The notes under the pieces are model-generated. The model worked only from the letters and a program-made list of their open reading frames with translations, was not told the origin of the DNA and ran no database searches. The translations under genes and the position numbers were made by a program. 14,012 nt of DNA from Thermodesulfobacterium sp. (lineage in GTDB: Bacteria > Desulfobacterota > Thermodesulfobacteria > Thermodesulfobacteriales > Thermodesulfobacteriaceae), in the NCBI GenBank assembly GCA_021163085.1, contig JAGGXL010000109.1, forward strand, positions 1 through 14,012, given 5' to 3'. Below, in pieces: positions 4,805 to 13,195 of the stretch. Positions within the stretch are counted from its first letter, which is position 1. Each line of letters starts with the position of its first letter.

Positions 4805-6062
4805 TTTCCACTACCTCTATGTCAGCTCCAACTCCAGAAAGTTTTTCCACAAAGTTTTCGTATCCCCTTTCTATCAGCTCGATGTTATAGACAGTAGTGG
4901 TATTTTCAGCACAGAGTCCAGCCAAAACAAGGGCTGCACCTGCTCTTAAATCTGTTGCTTTAACAGGAGAACCTGTTAAATGAGTGGGACCTTTTATAAT
5001 TGCTGTCTTTTCTTCCACTTTTATATCCGCTCCCATTCTATTTAATTCAAATACATAAAGAAATCTGTTCTCAAAAATGTTTTCAGTTACAAAAGACACC
5101 CCCTCTGCCTGTGTTAAAAGAACAGTAAAAAAAGGCTGTAAATCTGTAGGGAAACCAGGATAGGGAGCAGTCATAATATTTGCAGGAAAAATAGATTTTC
5201 CTCTCTTTACCAAAAAAGAGTTTTTATCAACCTTTTCTAAAGTAATACCCATCTCCTCAAGTTTGATAATAGGAATTTTAAGATGCTCTTCTTCAACATT
5301 TTTAACCACTACCTCATTTTCCTCCATAAGTGCACCCAAAACTAAGTATGTGCCAGCTTCAATTCTATCTGGAATAATTTTTATATTAATGGGACTTAGC
5401 TTCTTCTTTCCCTTCATGTATATTGTATCTTTTCCATATCCCTTTATATTAGCACCCATTTTTTTTAACATTTCTCCTAAAAATATCACTTCAGGTTCTT
5501 TAGCAGCGTTTTTAATAATGGTTTCTCCTTCAGCAAAACATCCTGCCATCATTAAATTTTCAGTAGCAGTAACAGAAGGAAAATCCAAAACTATCTCTGT
5601 GCCCTTTAATTTTTTTGCTTTTACAATTAAATTTCCTTTACCAAGTTTTATCTCTGCTCCAAGTTGAGAAAGTCCTCTTATGTGAAAATCAACAGGTCTT
5701 TTACCTATGGCACATCCTCCTGGCAGGGGAACTTCTGCTTCTTTAAAAGCACCTACCAGAGCCCCCAGAAAAAGAATAGAAGCTCTCATCTGGCTTGCAA
5801 GCTCATAGGGAACAAATGTTTTGTTAATCCCTGTTGTATCTAATTTTAAATAATCTTTTTCAAACTTACAAACCGCACCCAGGTGTTCCATAATTCTTAG
5901 CATACAAAAAACATCTCTCACCTTAGGAACTTTTTTTAACTTATAAATACCAGGAGCAAGAAGAGTTGCACATATAGCAGGAAGAGATGCATTTTTAGCT
6001 CCACTTACCTCTATCTCACCTTTTAAAGGCTTTTTACCCCTGATTATATATTTTCTTTCCAT
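4794..6062 (-). CDS. murA: UDP-N-acetylglucosamine 1-carboxyvinyltransferase
   Basis: MurA transfers enolpyruvate from PEP to UDP-GlcNAc, the first committed step of peptidoglycan synthesis, in the cytoplasm. The 422-residue protein has full family length. SGAKNA (Lys23, Asn24) forms the substrate site, PGGCAIGKRP carries the catalytic, fosfomycin-target Cys117, Asp307 in YPGFPTDLQP is the general base equivalent, and DLRAGAAL (371-378) and IERGYENF (Arg399) are the C-terminal signatures. Because Cys is retained rather than Asp, the enzyme should be fosfomycin sensitive in principle (family knowledge). It starts within prmC (19-nt overlap), with GGGTGG upstream as ribosome site, and overlaps holB by 11 nt. 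Neighbouring prmC and murA is a common arrangement in bacteria, often with prfA, which is not present here. Confidence 0.96.
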   Translation of the reverse strand: MERKYIIRGKKPLKGEIEVSGAKNASLPAICATLLAPGIYKLKKVPKVRDVFCMLRIMEHLGAVCKFEKDYLKLDTTGINKTFVPYELASQMRASILFLGALVGAFKEAEVPLPGGCAIGKRPVDFHIRGLSQLGAEIKLGKGNLIVKAKKLKGTEIVLDFPSVTATENLMMAGCFAEGETIIKNAAKEPEVIFLGEMLKKMGANIKGYGKDTIYMKGKKKLSPINIKIIPDRIEAGTYLVLGALMEENEVVVKNVEEEHLKIPIIKLEEMGITLEKVDKNSFLVKRGKSIFPANIMTAPYPGFPTDLQPFFTVLLTQAEGVSFVTENIFENRFLYVFELNRMGADIKVEEKTAIIKGPTHLTGSPVKATDLRAGAALVLAGLCAENTTTVYNIELIERGYENFVEKLSGVGADIEVVESEG

Positions 6063-6883
6063 GCAAGAACCACCCTTTCATAACCTTTAAAATCTCTAAA
6101 AATTTTGAAATGCCATTTGTAAAAATTTAGCAATTCCCTTATCATCTTTCCCTGATTATATCCTATTTCAAAAATTAAAAAACCTCCTTTCAAAAGATAC
6201 TCATCAGCAAATTTTAAAAGTTTTTCCTGAAATTCTGTTCCTTTTTCTCCAGAAATTAAAGCTTCTTTTGGTTCAAAAAGCTTTACTTCCTCATCAAGGG
6301 TTCCCCACTCTTTAAGAGAAATATAAGGAGGATTGGAAACAATAGCTTTAAAAAGTGGTTTTTCTAACACTGGAGTAAACCAATTTCCTTTAATAAGGAA
6401 CAATCTATCTTCTACTTTATAAGTTTTTGCATTTTTTCTGGTTATCTCAAGAGCTTTAGAGCTGATATCCACAGCAAAAGCTTTCAAATTTGATTTCTCA
6501 AGAAGAAGGGTGATGGCAATTACACCTGCTCCTACTCCAAGTTCTAAAATTATTCCTTCTTTTACAGGTAAATCTAAAAAAACTGATACCAAAATCTCTG
6601 TGTCCTGTCTGGGAATTAAGACTCCTTCCTCTATGTAAAAACTTCTTCCCCAAAAATGGGTCTCTTTTAAGATATAAGCTAAGGGCTTCTTCTTTTTTCT
6701 TTCTTCAAGGATTTTGAAAAATTTTTCTTCAGGTATTTCTTTATCAAGGTAAAGGTAAACATTAAGAGGAGAAACTTTTAAAAAATGAGAAAGAATAAGA
6801 AGCGCTTCCCATCTTGCATATTCTTTGTCTTCTATCTGTGAAAGAGATTCTTCAGCAAGCTCAAAAGCTTTGGAAACCTTCAT
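6044..6883 (-). CDS. prmC: Release factor glutamine N5-methyltransferase
   Basis: PrmC methylates the Gln of the GGQ motif in peptide-chain release factors RF1 and RF2, using S-adenosylmethionine. The 279-residue protein has the expected two parts. The N-terminal helical domain binds the release factor (about 1-75, ending in the characteristic PLAYIL). The Rossmann methyltransferase core contains LIPRQDTE (89-96), motif I LELGVGAG (113-120), and SNPPYI (183-188), whose NPPY grips the target Gln. All key residues are present. The ATG overlaps the preceding methyltransferase stop by one base (TAATG), and its own end overlaps murA. The prfA gene that often precedes prmC is absent, its place being taken by another methyltransferase. 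Confidence 0.94.
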   Translation of the reverse strand: MKVSKAFELAEESLSQIEDKEYARWEALLILSHFLKVSPLNVYLYLDKEIPEEKFFKILEERKKKKPLAYILKETHFWGRSFYIEEGVLIPRQDTEILVSVFLDLPVKEGIILELGVGAGVIAITLLLEKSNLKAFAVDISSKALEITRKNAKTYKVEDRLFLIKGNWFTPVLEKPLFKAIVSNPPYISLKEWGTLDEEVKLFEPKEALISGEKGTEFQEKLLKFADEYLLKGGFLIFEIGYNQGKMIRELLNFYKWHFKIFRDFKGYERVVLAWKENI

Positions 6884-7521
6884 TAATTTTTAAGGAGTTT
6901 ATTTAAAATAATCTCTACAGTCTCTCCTTCGCTTTTAAGTTTTCTAATACTGGTTAAGATTTTAAAATTTTTTTGTGCTTCGTGTAAAAAAGGAATTAAG
7001 GTTCTTTTCCTTTCTGATGGATGAGAAAGAATTACTTCCCCTCCTTCTTCCAAGTAATTTTTAAAAAGTTCAATTAATGGTTTAAAAAGGCTTTTTCTAA
7101 AAACTACTTCTGAACCTATTATTAGGTCAAACTTTCCTGAAAGATTAGGTTTTGTCCAATCTAAAATTTGAGTTTCAATAGTAAGGTTATTTTCCTTAGC
7201 CGAGAGTTTTATAAATTCAAGAGGAAGTTTTTCAAAGTCTGTTGCACAAACCTTGTGTCTAACCTTTGCAGCAGCAAGACTTGGAACTCCAAGCCCTGCA
7301 CCAATCTCCAAAATTTTTTTGGGAGGTTCAATAGTTACCACATAATCAGCAAGCACAAGACTTGATTCCCAAACCCTTGCCCAGAACGGAAATTTCTCCA
7401 CCTCCAGAAAGGGATCACCCTGAAATATCTCTTCAAGTTTGGCAGGGAGAAAAATTTTTAAAGTGTGTCCTCTCACAGTAATTTCTTCTTTTTCTATGGT
7501 AAGATTTTTTAAAGTTTCCAT
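6883..7521 (-). CDS. Class I SAM-dependent methyltransferase (Methyltransf_16/METTL21-like)
   Basis: This 212-residue protein has a Rossmann methyltransferase fold with motif I ILEIGAGLG (about residues 70-78), the acidic loop ATDFE after beta-2 and a LDWTKP motif typical of protein methyltransferases of the METTL21/ETFB-lysine/PrmA-like group. The preceding FPFWARVWESSLVLADYV resembles the substrate-side PxWxxxWPSxxxLA signature of that group. The substrate is therefore likely to be a protein, but which one cannot be said. The start is taken as ATG 7521 with GGAGG ten bases upstream; an in-frame TTG at 7530 is only about one base from that site. Its stop overlaps the prmC start by one base, tying two methyltransferases together in the operon. 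Confidence 0.85.
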   Translation of the reverse strand: METLKNLTIEKEEITVRGHTLKIFLPAKLEEIFQGDPFLEVEKFPFWARVWESSLVLADYVVTIEPPKKILEIGAGLGVPSLAAAKVRHKVCATDFEKLPLEFIKLSAKENNLTIETQILDWTKPNLSGKFDLIIGSEVVFRKSLFKPLIELFKNYLEEGGEVILSHPSERKRTLIPFLHEAQKNFKILTSIRKLKSEGETVEIILNKLLKN

Positions 7522-7539
7522 AAAGCTCAAACCTCCTTT

Positions 7540-8283
7540 CTATTTTGAAAATAGCAGTAAAACAAAAATTCCCAAAAGAATTCTATAAATTACAAAGGGG
7601 TATAAGGAGTATTTTTTTAAAAAAGAAATTAAAAAAGCTATGGCTAAAAAACTGAAAACAGCCGAGAAAAAAAATCCTACTAAAGCTAAATTCCAAGAAA
7701 TAGAGGAATTTATCAGCTTTACACCTTCGTAAAGTCCTGCTCCCAGAATAAGCGGAGCACCTGCTAAGAAGGAAAATTTAGCAGAAACCTCTCTTTTTAA
7801 CCCCAGTAAAAGACCTGCTGAAATAGTAATTCCACTTCGAGATGTTCCTGGAATAAGAGCTAATGCCTGAAATAAACCTATAATTAAAGCTTTGGTATAG
7901 GTTAAATTTTTAATTTCAAATTGTTTTTTCCCAAAAATTTCTCCCAGAATCATGGGAATACTCATAATAATTAAATTAATAGCAACCAAAGTCGCAGTTC
8001 TAAAGTAATTTTCCACTATATCTTCCAAAAGCAATCCTGCAGATGCCCCGGGAATAGCAGAAACCCCTATAAGCCATTTGTAATCCCAAATTTCTTTCAG
8101 ATCTTTCCAGAAATAAACAACAATGGCTAAAAAAGAACCGAGATGAATAAAAGCATCAAAGGAAAGGGAGGAAAAAAAATTAAAAGCTTTTTGTATTAAA
8201 ATAAGATGCCCTGAACTTGAGATAGGAAGAAATTCTGTTAATCCCTGAACTAAACCAAGAAAAATCGCTTCAAAAAAATTCAT
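7540..8283 (-). CDS. uppP: Undecaprenyl-diphosphatase
   Basis: UppP (BacA) dephosphorylates undecaprenyl pyrophosphate to regenerate the lipid carrier for peptidoglycan and other glycans, acting at the periplasmic face of the inner membrane. It is polytopic and 247 residues long, slightly shorter than the usual 265-280. Both signature regions are present: LVQGLTEFLPISSSGH (11-26, with Glu17 and His26) and IPGTSRSG (144-151, with catalytic Ser148 and Arg149). The HLGS at 47-50 is also conserved. About seven or eight hydrophobic segments are visible. The TAG stop is followed at once by the Shine-Dalgarno of the next gene, and only 14 nt separate it from corA. It belongs functionally with murA in the same operon. 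Confidence 0.94.
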   Translation of the reverse strand: MNFFEAIFLGLVQGLTEFLPISSSGHLILIQKAFNFFSSLSFDAFIHLGSFLAIVVYFWKDLKEIWDYKWLIGVSAIPGASAGLLLEDIVENYFRTATLVAINLIIMSIPMILGEIFGKKQFEIKNLTYTKALIIGLFQALALIPGTSRSGITISAGLLLGLKREVSAKFSFLAGAPLILGAGLYEGVKLINSSISWNLALVGFFFSAVFSFLAIAFLISFLKKYSLYPFVIYRILLGIFVLLLFSK

Positions 8284-8297
8284 TTAAATAATCCGGG

Positions 8298-9254
8298 TTA
8301 AAGATATTTTTTCTTACGGAGAACAACAAATAGAAGTACACACAAAAACACAGTTAAAATATTAATAAAATAAAAGGCATGAGGAGAGCCTTTAAAAGGA
8401 GGTAACTCCTGAAAAGGTAAAGGTATATTCATCCCGTACATACTGTAAATTATAGTGGGTATAGAGAGAATTATAGCTATACTTGCTAAAAACTTCATTA
8501 TTAAGTTGAGGTTATTGCTTATAACAGAAGTGTAAGCATCCATTGTTCCTGCAACAATATTTAGAAAAACTTTTGTCATTTCTATAGCCTGTTTGTTCTC
8601 TATTTGAACATCCTCTAAAAGTTCTATTTCTTCTTCTGTTAAACGAATATATCTTCCACTTTGAATCTTAATAAGAACCGTGTCATTTCCCTGAAGAGAG
8701 GTGTTGAAATAGGTAAGTGTTTTTTCTATGCTAAGCATTTTTAAAATTTCTTCATTCTCTATAGACCTGAAAATCTCTTCCTCATATTCTTCAAGAGTTT
8801 TATCAATTTGACGCAAAAGTTTTATGTAAAGAGTAGTCACAGCCATTATAAAATTTAAAATGAAATAAACAGGTCTTGTAAGATCAAATGCTTTGCTTTT
8901 ATTAACAAGAGCTATTAATTCTTCAAATATAGGATGATCCTTTAAACAAACCGTGATTACATTTTTTTCAGTTAGAATAATTCCTATTGGAATGGTTTCG
9001 TATTTTATAAATAGCCCTCTTGAGACCACCTCAGGGACTCTTAATATGATTAAAATCTGGTTTTCTTCCCTTTCTATACGAGGTCTTTCTTCTTCATCTA
9101 AGGGGTCTCTTAAAAATTCTGGGAGTATTTGAAATTTTTGCTCTATATATGAAATTTCTTCTTCTGAAGGATTGAATAAACAAACCCAAGTATGTGGAGA
9201 TGGTTTCTCTGCAGGAACAAGAAGTCCTTTTTCAGATTTGTAAATCCTGAACAT
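8298..9254 (-). CDS. corA: CorA-family Mg2+/divalent cation transporter
   Basis: This inner-membrane pentameric channel takes up Mg2+ (in some members Co2+ or Ni2+). The 318-residue protein has a large cytoplasmic N-terminal domain, a long helical stalk (about 130-255), and two C-terminal membrane helices (about 256-273 and 293-312). The selectivity motif YGMN (273-276) sits at the end of the first helix, followed by a short periplasmic loop and a basic C-terminal tail (RKKKYL). The loop after GMN reads IPLPFQELPPF instead of the MPEL-type loop of classical CorA, so ion preference should not be assumed. The start ATG has AGGA nine bases upstream. It lies 19 nt after pilC and 14 nt before uppP. 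Confidence 0.92.
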   Translation of the reverse strand: MFRIYKSEKGLLVPAEKPSPHTWVCLFNPSEEEISYIEQKFQILPEFLRDPLDEEERPRIEREENQILIILRVPEVVSRGLFIKYETIPIGIILTEKNVITVCLKDHPIFEELIALVNKSKAFDLTRPVYFILNFIMAVTTLYIKLLRQIDKTLEEYEEEIFRSIENEEILKMLSIEKTLTYFNTSLQGNDTVLIKIQSGRYIRLTEEEIELLEDVQIENKQAIEMTKVFLNIVAGTMDAYTSVISNNLNLIMKFLASIAIILSIPTIIYSMYGMNIPLPFQELPPFKGSPHAFYFINILTVFLCVLLFVVLRKKKYL

Positions 9255-9273
9255 TCAGCCATTTCCTATTTAA

Positions 9274-10482
9274 TTATGCTCCACCTATTACTTCTCCGAG
9301 TTTAAAAATAGGTAAATACAGAGCAACCAAAATACAACCAACAATTATTCCAAGAATTAACACAAGTGCAGGTTCTATAAGAGTTGAAAGTGTATTTACC
9401 ATTCTGTCAACTTCCTCTTCAAAAAAATCAGCTACTCTGTTTAACATATCTTCCAAATTACCAGTAAGTTCTCCCACTCTCACCATTTCAACCATAAGAT
9501 AAGGAAAAACACCTGTATAAAACATGGGATCAGCAATAGACTGCCCTGCAGAAACATTTATTCTTACTTCTTCCATAGCTTTTTCCAAAACCTTATTTCC
9601 TGAAGTATCACCTGCAATGGTTAAAGCCGGAAGAAGTGGAACACCTCCTCCTATGAGATTAGCAAGAGTTCGAGCTATTCTTGCCACTGCAGCTTTATGA
9701 AAAAGCTCTCCCAAAACAGGAAGATGTAGAAGTATCTTGTCGGTGTTATATTTTCCTTTTTCTTTTGTTCGGTAATACTTAATTCCTATAATAGATCCTG
9801 CTAACAAAATAATACAAACCAGCAAGATTTTACCAAAGTTATGACTTATATTGATTAAAATTTGAGTTGGTAAAGGTAAGCTATGTCCTGCACTTTCATA
9901 AATTTCTGCAAACTTAGGAATAACAAATAGCATTATAATTGAAATTACTGCTATGGTAACCACTATTATAGCACTGGGATAAACCATAGCGTGTTTTATC
10001 TTTCCCTTTAAACTTATTATTCTTTCAAGATAGCCTGCTAACCTTTTTAGAACGATATCAAGGTTCCCACTTGATTCACCTGATCTTACCATTTGAATGT
10101 AAAGATTATCAAACACTTTTGGATATTCAGCTAAAGCATCACTTAAAGAACTTCCTGTTTCTACCTTTACCTTAATGTCTTTGAGAACTTCTTTAAAATA
10201 AGAATTCTTTTGCTGTTCTGCTAAAATCTCTAAACTTTTTACAATAGGAAGTCCTGCTTCCAATATAACTGCAAATTGACGGGTAAAGACAGCAATGTCT
10301 TTATCTGAAACAGATTTTCTTTGAAAAATTTTAAGTGCACTTTCTTTTTTAGGCTGAATTTTGATAGGAACAATATTTAAACGCCTTAAATAAACCTCTA
10401 CAAGCTGCTGATTAGGAGCTTCCAAAACACCTTTTCTTATTTCTCCTGTAACGGACTTCCCCTGCCATTCAAAAACAGGCAT
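9274..10482 (-). CDS. pilC: Type IV pilus/type II secretion inner-membrane platform protein (PilC/GspF)
   Basis: PilC/GspF is the polytopic inner-membrane platform that couples the assembly ATPase to pilin insertion into the growing fibre. The 402-residue protein shows the duplicated T2SSF domain: the first repeat at about 64-190 (FTRQFAVILEAGLPIVKSLEIL and SGESSGNLD) and the second at about 267-390 (ARTLANLIGGGVPLLPAL and VGELTGNLEDML). Membrane helices lie near 170-188, 217-235 and 370-390. An N-terminal cytoplasmic section (VFEWQGKSVTGEIRKG) is typical. The gene follows guaB by two bases, and its Shine-Dalgarno lies within the guaB end. No pilB or pilT ATPase is in the window. PilC and GspF are hard to tell apart from sequence alone; the pilin cassette in the same window favours a pilus. 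Confidence 0.9.
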   Translation of the reverse strand: MPVFEWQGKSVTGEIRKGVLEAPNQQLVEVYLRRLNIVPIKIQPKKESALKIFQRKSVSDKDIAVFTRQFAVILEAGLPIVKSLEILAEQQKNSYFKEVLKDIKVKVETGSSLSDALAEYPKVFDNLYIQMVRSGESSGNLDIVLKRLAGYLERIISLKGKIKHAMVYPSAIIVVTIAVISIIMLFVIPKFAEIYESAGHSLPLPTQILINISHNFGKILLVCIILLAGSIIGIKYYRTKEKGKYNTDKILLHLPVLGELFHKAAVARIARTLANLIGGGVPLLPALTIAGDTSGNKVLEKAMEEVRINVSAGQSIADPMFYTGVFPYLMVEMVRVGELTGNLEDMLNRVADFFEEEVDRMVNTLSTLIEPALVLILGIIVGCILVALYLPIFKLGEVIGGA

Positions 10483-10484
10483 TT

Positions 10485-11954
10485 TTACTTACCTACCCAG
10501 TAATTTGGAGCTTCTTTTAAAATATTCACATCATGCACATGACTTTCTCTGTATCCAGCTGGTGTAATTTTTACAAACTTGGCTTTTTTTCTTAGCTCCT
10601 CAATGGTTTTACATCCACAATATCCCATTCCTGATTTAAGACCGCCCACAAGTTGATAAATCATGTGAGAAACAGGACCTCTATAAGGCACTCTTCCCTC
10701 TACTCCTTCAGGAACAAATTTAGATATATCAGTAGCTTCCTGTCCGTATCTTTCTCTTCCACCGGATTTAAACATAGCAGAAAGAGAACCCATTCCTCTG
10801 TAAAATTTATAAGTTCTTCCTTCATAAAGAATAGTTTCTCCTGGAGCTTCTTCTGTTCCTGCAAAGAGATTTCCTATCATAACTGCATGAGCACCTGCAG
10901 CAATAGCTTTGGTAATATCTCCTGAAAATCTTATTCCTCCATCAGCTATCACAGGTATTCCATATTTATCAGCTACTATTGCGCAATTATGTATAGCTGT
11001 TAACTGAGGAACTCCTGCACCTGCAACTACTCTTGTAGTGCAAATAGACCCGGGACCAACGCCAACTTTTATTCCATCTGCTCCTGCTTTAATAAGAGCC
11101 TCTGCTCCTTCAGCAGTTGCTACATTCCCTGCTACTAGTTGACAGTCAGGAAAATGATACTTTATTTCTATAATAGTTTCTATGACATTTTTAGTATACC
11201 CGTGTGCAGAATCTATAAAAAGAACATCACAACCTGCTTTTAAAAGTACTTCTGCTTGTTTAAGTCTGTCTTTGCCAACCCCTATAGCTGCACCCACTCT
11301 CAATCTTCCAAGTTCGTCTTTACATGCATTGGGATATTTTTTTATTTTTTCTATATCTTTTATGGTTATAAGCCCTTTCAAACAAAAATTATCATCCACA
11401 ATTAAAAGTTTTTCAATCTTATATTCATGAAGTATCTTTTTAGCTTCATCAAGAGTAATCCCGGGTTTTGCTGTTATAAGATTTTCCTTCGTCATTACCT
11501 CTTTAACAGATTTTTCAAAGTTTGTCTCAAATCTAAGGTCTCTATTAGTAATAATTCCAACCAGTTTTTTTTCAGGACCTTCTACAACCGGTATTCCTGA
11601 AATCCTAAATTCTTCCATCAGCTCCAAAACTTTTTTTATGGGAGTATCTGGATCTACCACAACAGGATCATAAATCATTCCGCTTTCGGATTTTTTAACC
11701 TTTTCCACCTCTCTTACCTGTTCTTCTATGCTCATATTCCTGTGAATAACCCCCAGGCCACCTTCTCTTGCAATACTTATTGCCATCCTGCTTTCAGTTA
11801 CAGTATCCATGGCAGCAGAAAGAAGAGGAATATTAAGTTTGATTTTAGGAGTAATATAAGTTGAAATATCTACATCCTTTGGCAAAACTTCTGAATAAGC
11901 AGGAACTAATAATAAATCGTCAAAAGTATAAGCTTCATAAAGGATTTCAAGCAT
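10485..11954 (-). CDS. guaB: Inosine-5'-monophosphate dehydrogenase
   Basis: GuaB oxidises IMP to XMP with NAD+, the rate-limiting step to GTP. With the start at ATG 11954 the protein is 489 residues, the usual length. A GTG at 11972 would add six residues but has no ribosome site, while GAGGGG lies ten bases before this ATG. The TIM-barrel domain holds AYTFDDLLLVPA at the N-terminus, two CBS motifs at about 90-205 (VMTKENLITAKPGITLDEA in the second), FIDSAHGY for NAD+ binding, the catalytic loop GVGPGSICTTR with Cys305, ADGGIR for IMP phosphate and the mobile-flap Arg402-Tyr403. It stands between the HU-Ppx/GppA fusion (27-nt gap) and pilC (2-nt gap). IMPDH is a known target of (p)ppGpp control in bacteria, which makes the phosphatase neighbour notable. 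Confidence 0.96.
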   Translation of the reverse strand: MLEILYEAYTFDDLLLVPAYSEVLPKDVDISTYITPKIKLNIPLLSAAMDTVTESRMAISIAREGGLGVIHRNMSIEEQVREVEKVKKSESGMIYDPVVVDPDTPIKKVLELMEEFRISGIPVVEGPEKKLVGIITNRDLRFETNFEKSVKEVMTKENLITAKPGITLDEAKKILHEYKIEKLLIVDDNFCLKGLITIKDIEKIKKYPNACKDELGRLRVGAAIGVGKDRLKQAEVLLKAGCDVLFIDSAHGYTKNVIETIIEIKYHFPDCQLVAGNVATAEGAEALIKAGADGIKVGVGPGSICTTRVVAGAGVPQLTAIHNCAIVADKYGIPVIADGGIRFSGDITKAIAAGAHAVMIGNLFAGTEEAPGETILYEGRTYKFYRGMGSLSAMFKSGGRERYGQEATDISKFVPEGVEGRVPYRGPVSHMIYQLVGGLKSGMGYCGCKTIEELRKKAKFVKITPAGYRESHVHDVNILKEAPNYWVGK

Positions 11955-11981
11955 AAAGTAAAAACCCCTCACTCAAAAGTT

Positions 11982-13193
11982 TTACAATTTGGGTAAATTA
12001 TTATAACCCTCAATTAAAGAAAGTAAAGTTCCTTCCAAAATTCCATATTCATTAATGACCAGACTGTCTTTTTTAAAGTGTTCCATTATTTCAGAATAGA
12101 TTAAAAGCCCAGGTAAAGCTATATCCTCCCTCCCTTCTTCCATACCTTTTACTCTCCTTAACCTTTCTAAATCAAAATTAGCAAGTTTCTTTATTAACTT
12201 TTCTAAACGATCTTTTGTAACTCCGTGTCCGTGTAATTTTTCAGGTACATAATCTTTAAGTTTGAGATCAAGTGCACCGAGAAGACTGGCTGTTCCACCT
12301 GTAATAACTAACTCTTGAGAATTATCTACAGGGATTGAAGAAAGGATTTTTCTTATATAGTCTTTCAAAGATTGCATAAGTTTAGAATTTAAAGGATATC
12401 TTAGGTTAAAAAGTTCTTTTAAAACAACAGCCCCAAGTTCAATGCTTTTCCACCATTTCTTTTTGTTGTTTTCAACACAAATTATTTCTGTAGACCCCCC
12501 TCCTACATCAGCAATAACGAATTTATTTATATTTATACCAAGTTCTTCCAATCCAAAACTAATGCCTTTTAAAGTTAAACTTGCTTCTTCTTCAGGAGAA
12601 ATTATACTAATTTCAAACCCTGTCTCTTTCCTGACTTTATCTATAAATTCCTCTGCATTTCTGGCTTTTCTAAAAACTTCTGTCCCTATAGCCTTGTAAT
12701 TTTTAACTTCATACCTTGAAAGTTTTTCTTTAAACATCTTCAAACACTCGAGCCCTCTTTTAAAGGCTTCTGAGGAAATTATACCTTCTCTACTAAGACC
12801 TTCTCCTAATCTTACATTTTCTCTTTCCCTCATTAGAAAATTTACATCACCATTCACCACTTTCCCTATACAAAATCTAAATGTCTGAGTTCCAAGATCT
12901 AAGGAAGCTAAAAAAGGAGTATTCAATCTTTGTTTTAATTCTTTGCCAGGTTTAAATAAAATCCTGTACTTTCCTTTAATATAATAATTTTGCTTATTCT
13001 TAGGATTGTAAAACATTATTCCTTTACTCTTTTTTAAAGTGAACACTCCAAAGTCTCTAAATTCTACTCTATTTCCCTTTTTTAATTCTTTTTTTATGAT
13101 TTCAAAAAAAAGATCTACAATGTATTCTAGGTCTTCTTTCTCAATATCTGCAAATCTATAACTTAATTTTTTGGCAAGATCTCTTTTATTCAT
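11982..13193 (-). CDS. Fusion of an HU/IHF-type DNA-binding domain with a Ppx/GppA phosphatase
   Basis: Residues 1-91 form a complete HU/IHF-like domain: NKRDLAKKL helix, KKELKKGNRVEFRDFGVFTLKK, the beta-arm with the intercalating-type Pro64 in YNPKNKQ, and the closing FKPGKELKQRLN. Without a real linker, residues 95-403 form a Ppx/GppA module: phosphate-1 loop SLDLGTQTFR (Asp99), GTEVFRKARN, SPEEEAS (201-203, region of the catalytic Glu), VIADVGGGSTE (Asp229), SIELGAVVLKE, ITGGTASLLG and NEYGILEGTLL. It is the short form without the C-terminal HD domain. Members hydrolyse polyphosphate and/or pppGpp; which applies here is unknown. The frame is continuous and the only internal alternative start, a TTG at the junction, has no ribosome site. 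The ATG also lacks a clear Shine-Dalgarno and lies two bases after the sppA stop, suggesting coupling. Guanine-nucleotide context (guaB follows) supports an alarmone link by inference only. Confidence 0.88.
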   Translation of the reverse strand: MNKRDLAKKLSYRFADIEKEDLEYIVDLFFEIIKKELKKGNRVEFRDFGVFTLKKSKGIMFYNPKNKQNYYIKGKYRILFKPGKELKQRLNTPFLASLDLGTQTFRFCIGKVVNGDVNFLMRERENVRLGEGLSREGIISSEAFKRGLECLKMFKEKLSRYEVKNYKAIGTEVFRKARNAEEFIDKVRKETGFEISIISPEEEASLTLKGISFGLEELGININKFVIADVGGGSTEIICVENNKKKWWKSIELGAVVLKELFNLRYPLNSKLMQSLKDYIRKILSSIPVDNSQELVITGGTASLLGALDLKLKDYVPEKLHGHGVTKDRLEKLIKKLANFDLERLRRVKGMEEGREDIALPGLLIYSEIMEHFKKDSLVINEYGILEGTLLSLIEGYNNLPKL

Positions 13194-13195
13194 GA

